Assembly (NCBI GenBank): GCA_034687125.1
Contig: JAQGBZ010000073.1
Location: 124,001-188,000 of the forward strand
Direction of reading: 5' to 3'
Origin: Neelides folsomi
Lineage: Eukaryota > Arthropoda > Collembola > Neelipleona > Neelidae
Length of the DNA: 64,000 bases
Positions 58,211 through 64,000 of the stretch are shown piece by piece. Made by a program: the position numbers and the translations under genes. Position 1 is the stretch's first letter. Each line of letters begins with the position of its first letter. The notes under the pieces are model-generated. The model was given only the letters and a program-made list of their open reading frames with translations, was not told where the DNA came from and did not search any database.

Positions 58211-59479
58211 CTCTTTCCAAATTAGTTATTAGGAAAGATAATTAAAGCTAAGAAGGGGATTTAAAGGATTCTTGGGAAAAGATTTGGAGACGTCGAGCGC
58301 GGGTGAATTAGATTAGATTGATACAGTTTATCCTCCCTCGTCTACTCCGACTCCATGCAAATGGAGGCGAGAGGAGCCGGAATAGATTGTAAATTAAAAT
58401 GACGAATCATTTTCCCGGCAAATTCTCTTCAATTACATCAACTAATTGAATTTGCTGCTAGTATATGTGTTCTTAAGTGTATTAAATTCTCCGTTGCGCC
58501 TCTGCCTCTGGTGGTCTATTTGCGCAGATTTAATCAAATATCCTCTCGAGGATTTCTAATGTATGCACAACAGAGACGGGTGACTGGAGCGGGGAGGGCG
58601 CGACAGAAGACCCAGAAAACGAGCTTTCCTACTATTTGTTTTACTTAGTGAATTAGGAGGATTGGATGTGCTTGAAAAATTAATTTCCATATCTCGTCTG
58701 ACTCTCATGATCCCCTCACTTTCAAATTCAACAGTTGAGTCCTTTTCCCACCACGTAGGCCGGATCAATAAAGTCCCTTATCTTTTCCCGAAACCCATCA
58801 ACATGGAGCTCCCGAGCCGGGAGCTCAACTCCGCTGGGCTTTATTCTCATTAAGAGTGTTCAAGTCAAGAGGTCATTTAAGTATGCTTGGCGTGTGTACG
58901 CAATGTAATAAGAATATTAAATATATGTATGTATGGGCCCTCACGGGAGACAAGGAGCAAGACGAATTAAGTGAACATCTTCTACAGAAATGAAATTGGA
59001 ATGGAATTAGCGGAGATTCGGAACGGTTCCAGAATTGACTTCTGCCTCTAGCCAAGATTCCCTCCTTAGAATCAACTCGGCTTCTCCCCCATTCGAAACA
59101 CGGCCCCTATGCAAATGTCAGCAAAATCAGAGTGAAACGAAAGCTTGAACAACTCTTACTTCCAGAGGCTGAATAAATACCCAATCCACTTCCAAATAAA
59201 GATATGTATACAGTCCCGCATTGAGACTGGGATTTTAAAGCCCTATACATCCTGCACACCTGAAATTTTCCCAATGCATAAAGCACATAGGAAATAAAGG
59301 AGTCTCCCGAGATCCGGTTCAGCTATCCTTCATGCCCTTCCACGCCTAGTGTGTTCGAGGCAATAGATTATCATTACGCACCCATGCCCTCCAAGCAATA
59401 AAAGATGAGAATTACCTCTATTGAAAATTCACTCTCGGCAAATCGAAAAGCAACTCGGGTGCGCCGACACTCTTTGTTA
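58211..59479. other. Spacer, no gene seen
   Basis: G-rich at about 58230-58320, then C-rich. It contains the hairpin at 58806-58826 and TATG repeats at 58922. Frames of 60-70 codons were not called. Confidence 0.5.
58806..58826. repeat. Perfect hairpin, 9-bp GC-rich stem, 3-base loop
   Basis: GAGCTCCCG at 58806-58814 and CGGGAGCTC at 58818-58826 are exact complements around AGC. It is the most stable small hairpin I noticed. There is no T-run after it. Eukaryotic context argues against an intrinsic terminator. Confidence 0.75.
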
Positions 59480-60400
59480 CAAACTGTATAATGTATTGTG
59501 CGAGTACATGTACATTATTTATATAGTGTAGTAGATGCGTGATGTCGATGGCATATCAAAATGAAAACTATCAACTTTCCGTTGTTGTGTAAATTGTGTA
59601 AAGAATAAAAGCAAATACTCGATTTTTGTTAATTTATAGAATAACTGATATACAATGACTTTGTTGAACATTTACAAATAGGTAATTCTACCTTTCATCT
59701 ATGGAGGTAATCAACTACTATTATAACTCATGTCCTAACTATTGTTGTTGAATGTATGTAAATACTACATATTTTGTAAATAAACTTTATTTAAAAACAA
59801 CTTGTGAAATGTTAACTCCAGCATATGTAATCGTTCAAATATCATATAAAATGATCACTAAAACATTGATACAGGATTTATACAAATGAACTGGTAAGGT
59901 ATAATACAGATAAAACTTTGAATTTTTAAATTATTTCGGGAATATAAGAAGATTCGAAAAGCAATAAATTGATTAGATACTTATTTAACAACAACTTTTG
60001 ATTTCATTTGGATTTTTATCTAGGATTATCTCCTCGTGCTAAAATAATATGACAATACCATATACTTATACTTACGATATTTGTGTATGATTTTGAATAT
60101 AAAATACATTAATGTTCATATGCAAACATTCGTAACTTCGTACGTGCTACAATTTCATATGTATGGTATGCATTCAAGATTAGTATTTATTTATTATGGT
60201 ATAGTTATATCAGTTAGTATATAGGTATGAATTGATCAAAAGAAAATTTTAATCTCGACTTTATTTAAAAAAAGCCTTTGTCGTTTATTATGAAAGAGGC
60301 TGAATATGCTGAAAAATAAATGAGATTTTTGTTTATTATAATATTTAATATTAGATAAAATTCTCGTCTTTACTAAAGGGAATTCGCATTGACTCGATCC
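59480..60400. other. AT-rich island
   Basis: AT-rich low-complexity sequence without open frames of note. Confidence 0.6.
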
Positions 60401-62340
60401 ATCTTAAATTCATTGAATTCATCAAAACACGCTCGATTCAATATTGTGTTGATTCAAGTTTTGAGATTGGGTAAGATTGACTTTGAGGCGAGATTGGAGA
60501 TAAAGCAGGGAAATCCTTTCTCCTCCCTTTGAATAATGTCTCAAAGTCATGAGATAAAAAAGCTAATTTTGTTGTAAAAACGGTCTCTATGCGTTTGTGA
60601 AGCATACGTTTCCTTCCTCTTCCCTCCCCCTCCTCCCATTTGAACGGAGATCTCAAACCGTTCCATTCTTCTCCCTCTATTACTAAAATTCAGTAATGTT
60701 CTCGTATTAACATTTCCCGACTTCTCCGGCGTCTCGAAGTGAGCCGCCCTCTCGTTCGCCCATCCGCTCAACTGCCAAATTACTCAACAATAATTCTCTT
60801 CTTATAACTTCATTGCCCAACTCTCCCTTTTAATGAGGTCTTCAATATAAGGGCCGACCGAAATGTAAAACTATTCATAACACATCTTACGACTGGCTTA
60901 AATGCGGAGAAACAATTAAGCGGCTATTTTGATGAGCTTGTAGTAATAGTTGAGAAGTTCGAGAGTGTCAACTCAGCTCATCTATTTATTAAAAGGAGTC
61001 TCCCAGTTCTCCAATCTTCTTTTACGAGAATGGTCCTCTATTAAGTAAGTTGAGTAAAGTTGAGGGTAGTTTGGATCTCTTCTCTCAAATTCATTTTACT
61101 TCATACTCCCATCGAGAACAAGAGCCTCATTGTTTTAAGCTTCTAAATTCAATATGTCTTACTTACCATGTCTTAATAATACTTTCCCCTTTGCTGGCTC
61201 ATAACTCTAAAACTTTCCCATTACTTTCACCTCTGAGTGGAAAGTTTTTTAAAATCACTTTTAAAGACCGAACCGATTTCAACCTCTTTCGAAGATGACA
61301 AGGGAAGTTCCATTACAATAATATATGGGGTATCTTAGGAATGTATCATACATGCTAAAAAAGATAATCTGATATAAAGTGAGCTTATAAGTTAAGATGC
61401 ATTATTTCGTATGAAGCTACGTAACACATAAAAGAAAGTTGAGTTTATTGAGACTTGGAAACCCGCGCATGCAAAATGGAAAACTCGAATGTGATTTGTG
61501 AGTGAAGTGGAGATGAACGAATACTCAGAAAATGACAGATATGAAATAATTTAAACGAAGTAGTGGAGGTATAAGTTTGGAAAAATAAATGTGAGATACT
61601 CGTGATGCCCTATCTCGATATAACAGGCTTAAAAGCCCTTTGGGAAGACGTTTGTCAGAAGAGAGAGAGGTCGATATAAATTCAATTTTTCCTGTCAAAA
61701 ATCTCTCTCGTGTCAATATAGTTATATAACCACTAGCGGAGATCCATCCTTATGAAAGTATCTTTTATATGATCCATCAATAGACCCCTCCATTTCAAGT
61801 TAATTTTAAAAGAATATCGTTTTGAAATTGTGATGCTCGAATTGTGAACGAGGAGTGGAGAGGAAGCGAGGATGAGTAATACAGGTAATATGTCTTTAGT
61901 AATAGAGCCATAAGGAGGTGTCGGATCTCCTTCTAGGCACTAAGGACGAGGGAGAACGAGGACGAGTGGCCTGATGTGAAGAGACGCGGAGTTGGTGAGA
62001 GGTTCTCGAGAGGATTGAGACGGAGCATTATATGAAAGGAGAATCCCTGAATGGAAAGCTTACCCATCGACTATCAAATAATGGACTGAGGGAAAGGCAG
62101 ATTTGTACCTTTTCAATATTGAAATTGATTTCCTTTCCTAATGCTTTCATATGAGCTCAGAAGAGACATTTTTTCTTTTCATATATTCCAAGACTGGAAA
62201 AATCTCTTTTCAATAAAATCAATTCGCCGGAATTTATTTTCATTATTATTCTCTCACGGACCATATCTATTTTCACCTTTCTTTACCATCGTAATAATGG
62301 GAAACGAGTTTTTCTATTATGCTCTTGCCATCCAGAATTT
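60401..62340. other. Spacer, no gene seen
   Basis: Mixed composition. Short frames at 60438-60771, 61050-61298, 61525-61716 and 62141-62347 were inspected without result. It is G-rich around 61850-62040 and C/T-rich after about 62100. Confidence 0.5.
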
Positions 62341-64000
62341 TTATTGAATTATTGTTCTATTACTCGTATTATAGGCGGAAATAATGTATGGTTATACTTA
62401 TACTCGTTTATGTATAAAAACTAAGCACGTAATTTTATAAGGTTAAGTTTTTCTAATTTCTAATTTCATAATTGAGTCAATTATAAAATATTAATACATA
62501 AAATAAAATAAATAGTATAATTATATTTTTTGATAAATATCTACTTTACAATCTAAAGTTGAGTTATTATTATTCTACCTATATAATTATTCCAATATAA
62601 AAATAATTACTATTTTAGATAAATGAATGTTATCGTTTCATCTTAAACTAATCAAAAATTCTGGACATCATTTCATTACATGAATACAACACAACATACA
62701 GCATATTACCAATATGTAAGTTAGATACACTACAGATGTATGGTAACATATTTGTATTTACCTGTATATATAAGGTAGCATATGTATTTAAAATAGGTAG
62801 TTTCATACATTATCCTTTGGTATAGCTAAAGTATTATTTTATTAATTGGTTCTCATTTCCGTCCAAAGTAATCTTTAACTTGGTTTTATCAATAAGTTTT
62901 CTTTGATAAAGGAAATTATAAAAGAAAGGCAATTTTTATCGAAAGAAACTTTCTTTTTCTTTCAACTTTCTTTTGATTTTCAAAACGCTGAATTTACTTT
63001 TAAAGACTGAAAGAAAAATGAAACTTTGAACATTTTTTGCTTTAACTATCAAACTTATTGCCAGCCATTCGCGTTTAAAACATTTTCTCAACCTATTTAT
63101 TTTATTATCCTTCCAGATATATATTATGCATCGAAGTATGTACTAATGGTAAAATGGCATTTTAATGTAGACCAAAAGAACTTTTTAAGTAAAGTTCGAT
63201 TTATTCGTAGATGGTCAAATAATTTTCTACCAATTATAATTTTATTTTATTCATTGAATAATGCCGTAAAACATTTATGCTATTTAGTAATATCTATCTG
63301 TATTTATTGAATTGAACGCCGGAGCATTTAAAGTATGTAGGAACTTTTAAAAAAATTCCTCGGAGAAAATTTAAAAAAATGTGAATTAGAAACAAGTGTA
63401 CTTATTATTAGTATATAAGATAATTTCATAATTTAATACATAACTTGTTACTTTTATTTGTACTTTAATAAGCGGATTGAAGACTTGTGGGTTTTGTCAA
63501 AGAATTGAAGAGGAATTTTAGTCATCTTCTCCATCTACTCGGAAATCCTTTCGCGATCCTACCCGGATGAATCCGAAACGTTATAAAGAGGGAGCTTTCG
63601 AGGTTTTTGGAGAATTTCGAGAAGCTTAATGTTAGCTGCACTGGCTTTTACTTCAGTTTATTTTTGTATATGCGGGTGAAAATGCTTGGCTCTTTCGTTT
63701 TTAATCTTTTAAATCGTTTAAAAAATTTAAATAAAAAATAATCATAACAAAAAATTATGCTGGATATTATCAAACTTAAATTAATTAAACGAATACAAAT
63801 ACAATAATAAAATATATTTTTTAGAGATACAATATTGAAAAATAATAAGAATTACGGGAAATTACAAACTGAAATTCTTTTATCTTAAAAATAACGCAAA
63901 TTAAAAAGATCAACAACCATTCATTCATTCTCAAAATTTCATTTAATCTAATGAGTAATACTTAATAGTAAGTAAAGCGGATTATGGAAATTACGATAAT
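62341..64000. other. AT-rich island to the window edge
   Basis: Very AT-rich (62461-62520 has 6 G+C of 60), interrupted at about 63480-63690 by ordinary sequence. A 94-codon frame at 63026-63310 is Phe/Ile/Tyr-rich, as the composition predicts, and was not called. A small inverted repeat (GAAAGAAA/TTTCTTTC) lies at 62941-62963. Confidence 0.6.

Noticed and set aside
63026-63310. 94-codon frame near the right edge
   Set aside because: Composition (Phe, Ile, Tyr, Asn, Lys) is what AT-rich DNA gives by chance. No recognisable feature.
1-64000. CRISPR arrays, rRNA genes, prokaryotic operons and recognisable mobile or virus-like elements
   Set aside because: No regularly spaced repeats, no rRNA-like conserved blocks, and no recognisable reverse transcriptase, integrase, transposase or capsid motif in any frame read, nor any obvious long terminal repeats. 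A short old fragment could have been missed by eye.
1-64000. Conserved microRNAs
   Set aside because: I looked for mature sequences of let-7, miR-1, miR-8, miR-9, miR-10, miR-124 and bantam on the plus strand and found none. Lineage-specific precursors cannot be excluded by eye.

Overview
This is 64 kb of nuclear-type eukaryotic DNA. It most likely comes from an invertebrate, and probably from an arthropod. I saw no operon structure, no long open reading frames, no ribosome-binding-site spacing and no clustered coding sequence. The longest frame has 187 codons. The arthropod reading rests on modest evidence. CpG is not depleted where I counted it (7741-7860 has 10 CpG against about 6.5 expected). 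Short TATG/ACAT microsatellites are scattered throughout, and the exon-like segments sit in long stretches of spacer. I cannot name a species, and I recognise no gene by homology. The window is best described as intergenic or long-intron sequence.

The layout is a mosaic of two kinds of block. AT-rich islands lie at about 1.29-1.85, 2.33-2.70, 8.5-9.2, 10.68-10.99, 13.5-13.95, 17.23-18.59, 22.43-23.2, 27.24-28.64, 32.56-32.89, 40.56-41.5, 45.35-46.44, 51.33-53.2, 59.48-60.4 and 62.34-64.0 kb. Counted samples are 12/60 G+C at 27661-27720 and 6/60 at 62461-62520. Between them lie blocks of higher GC (34/60 at 7801-7860). These blocks are strongly strand-asymmetric: a purine/G-rich domain of a few hundred bases repeatedly switches to a pyrimidine/C-rich domain, for example near 8.15, 11.85, 25.57, 29.3, 42.26 and 55.91 kb. 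This is the clearest structural signal in the window.

Coding evidence is weak. The most credible exon-like segments on the + strand have a good acceptor and a good donor: 1959-2110, 3539-3690, 5676-5786, 15612-15683 and 40922-41040. Most have stops in all frames, so they would be untranslated or long non-coding RNA exons if they are real. Two terminal-exon candidates are worth testing: 5956-6133 on the minus strand and 53306-53444 on the plus strand. A possible promoter and first exon lies at 368-525, with an initiator motif, a perfect CRE and an ATG exon ending at a donor. Other ORFs are listed at low confidence, because frames of 100-150 codons are expected by chance in this much sequence.

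I found no tRNA, rRNA or recognisable conserved microRNA, no CRISPR array, and no transposon or virus-like element that I could identify by eye. The window may be regulatory territory of a large gene. Three nuclear-receptor-type site clusters (32123, 36449 and 57141) fit that, but this is inference. I did not find a convincing undescribed system.
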